NCBI GenBank assembly: GCA_964548175.1
Contig: CAZJQS010000009.1
Span: 1-64,000, forward strand
From: JANQPA01 sp964548175
Lineage (GTDB): Bacteria; Bacteroidota; Bacteroidia; Chitinophagales; Saprospiraceae
Reading direction: 5' to 3'
DNA: 64,000 bases
The notes beneath the pieces were generated by a model. It was given only the letters and a program-made list of their open reading frames with translations, did not search any database and was not told the DNA's origin. Numbering within the stretch: the first letter of the stretch is position 1; every line of letters begins with the position of its first letter. Both the position numbers and the translations under genes were made by a program. This document shows, one piece after another, positions 63,165-64,000 of the stretch.

Positions 63165-64000
63165 TTACTGAGTGACCTCCCTGTATACCCTCACATAATC
63201 CACCAGCATGGTTTGCGGAAAAGGAGTCCCGGCAGTGGGAAAGCCGACAAAATTACCTCCTACTGCGACATTTAAGATCAGGAAAAAGGGATCATCGTAC
63301 ACCCACTCTCCAGGCACGTCTTCCGGCCGAATGCGAAAATAAAGCGTATCATCGACATAATAATCGATAAAATCTTCCCCCCATTCTATGGCAAAGAGGT
63401 GAAAATCGACGTCAAACCGGTCATTTTCAAAACCAAAAGTACTGGTCTCCGGATTGCCGCCGTAATAGCCCGGTCCATGTACGGAACCATGGATCAGATT
63501 GGGCTCCTGGCCTCTGTATTCTACTATATCGATCTCTCCGCATTGCGGCCATTCCACCACATCAATATCCGACCCCAACATCCAAAAGGCGGGCCATATT
63601 CCCGGCCCCCAAGGCATTTTGATGCGCGCCTCAAAACGACCGTAGGCCTGGTCGAAAAGGCCTTTTGTGGTTATCCTGGCTGAAGTAAATCCCGCTCCGG
63701 CAAAACTCTCTGCAATAGCCGTGATCGCCAAATTGCCCTCACCATCCATGGCTACATTTTCGGGCCGGTCCGTGTAATACTGGAGTTCGGCATTTCCCCA
63801 GCCACAGCCCGCAGCTCTGTCACAACCGTTACCAATGTCGTAGGTCCATTTAGCAGGATCCACCGCCTGTCCGGCAGGGCCGTCAAATTCGTCCTGCCAA
63901 ACGAGCTGCCAATCGCGTTGCACAATCAAATTGTCATCGTCTTCACAGCTTAAAACCGCCAGCGCCAGCAACAGTAAAAAAAAACCTCGGACGGACTGCT
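63165..64000 (-). CDS. GH16 laminarinase-type lipoprotein, 5' end off window
   Basis: The frame stays open to the right edge, so the start codon lies beyond 64000. The visible part starts with a hydrophobic leader and lipobox LALAVLSC followed by an acidic stretch EDDDN, a signal for outer-membrane lipoproteins. The GH16 domain follows (LVWQDEFDGPAG, WPAFWMLGSD), with catalytic GEIDIVEYRG (Glu-x-Asp-x-x-Glu). Endo-1,3-beta-glucanase (laminarinase) is the most likely activity. It is probably the first or an early gene of the operon, 43 bp before the phosphorylase. Confidence 0.9.
   Translation of the reverse strand, partial: QSVRGFFLLLLALAVLSCEDDDNLIVQRDWQLVWQDEFDGPAGQAVDPAKWTYDIGNGCDRAAGCGWGNAELQYYTDRPENVAMDGEGNLAITAIAESFAGAGFTSARITTKGLFDQAYGRFEARIKMPWGPGIWPAFWMLGSDIDVVEWPQCGEIDIVEYRGQEPNLIHGSVHGPGYYGGNPETSTFGFENDRFDVDFHLFAIEWGEDFIDYYVDDTLYFRIRPEDVPGEWVYDDPFFLILNVAVGGNFVGFPTAGTPFPQTMLVDYVRVYREVTQ

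Overview
The window looks like a chromosomal segment of a member of the Bacteroidota, most likely near the Saprospiria/Lewinella group (inference). Support comes from a PorV-like type IX secretion outer-membrane protein, a DUF4249-like lipoprotein, paired secreted Gfo/Idh/MocA and DUF1080 proteins, many lipoproteins, and start sites without Shine-Dalgarno sequences. Many genes end in long perfect hairpins.

Layout. 1-271: a tRNA-Leu(CAG) preceded by two truncated tandem copies of its own 5' part. 278-4437: two Tat-exported oxidoreductases around a double DUF1080 protein, a likely oxidative (3-keto) glycoside-degradation set. 4643-6376: an S46-peptidase-like protein that lacks its catalytic residues. 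6442-22534: mostly housekeeping genes (dnaK, panB, mltG, pgi, a CDF transporter, a Usp protein, a GT39 glycosyltransferase), ending in a DEDDh exonuclease and a cNMP/CBS/DUF294 protein.

19875-34568 reads as one acetate/propionate uptake and activation island: exonuclease, DUF294 protein, ArsR regulator, porin, DUF4212 small subunit, SLC5 symporter, small membrane protein, CrbS/CbrA-like transporter-kinase, receiver protein, acs and prpE. The same AT-rich motif (TATCTATA or its complement) recurs in its intergenic regions. The porin and the sensor kinase are broken by three single-base deletions, and the kinase also has an in-frame TGA at a probable Trp position. These are either real decay or sequencing errors.

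34654-49103 holds mixed genes: a kinase-fold-like orphan, a small barrel with a polybasic tail, a coiled-coil membrane protein, arginine deiminase, a thioesterase, YihY, a PorV-like protein, a LON-domain protein, and an 1871-residue alpha-2-macroglobulin with an intact thioester. 49186-54181 is more plastic: a beta-lactamase-family hydrolase, a Crp/Fnr remnant, a signal peptide joined to a GNAT tail, an AT-rich P-loop kinase, and a TPR-adenylate cyclase with a very recent internal 120-bp repeat duplication.

54290-64000 (minus strand, open at the right edge) is a beta-glucan (laminarin-type) utilisation operon: GH16 lipoprotein, cytosolic GH94-like phosphorylase (candidate GH149/GH161 beta-1,3-glucan phosphorylase), GH17 lipoprotein, GH30, MFS sugar symporter and a second GH17 without a signal peptide. 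The arrangement suggests outer cleavage, import of oligomers, and phosphorolysis inside the cell.
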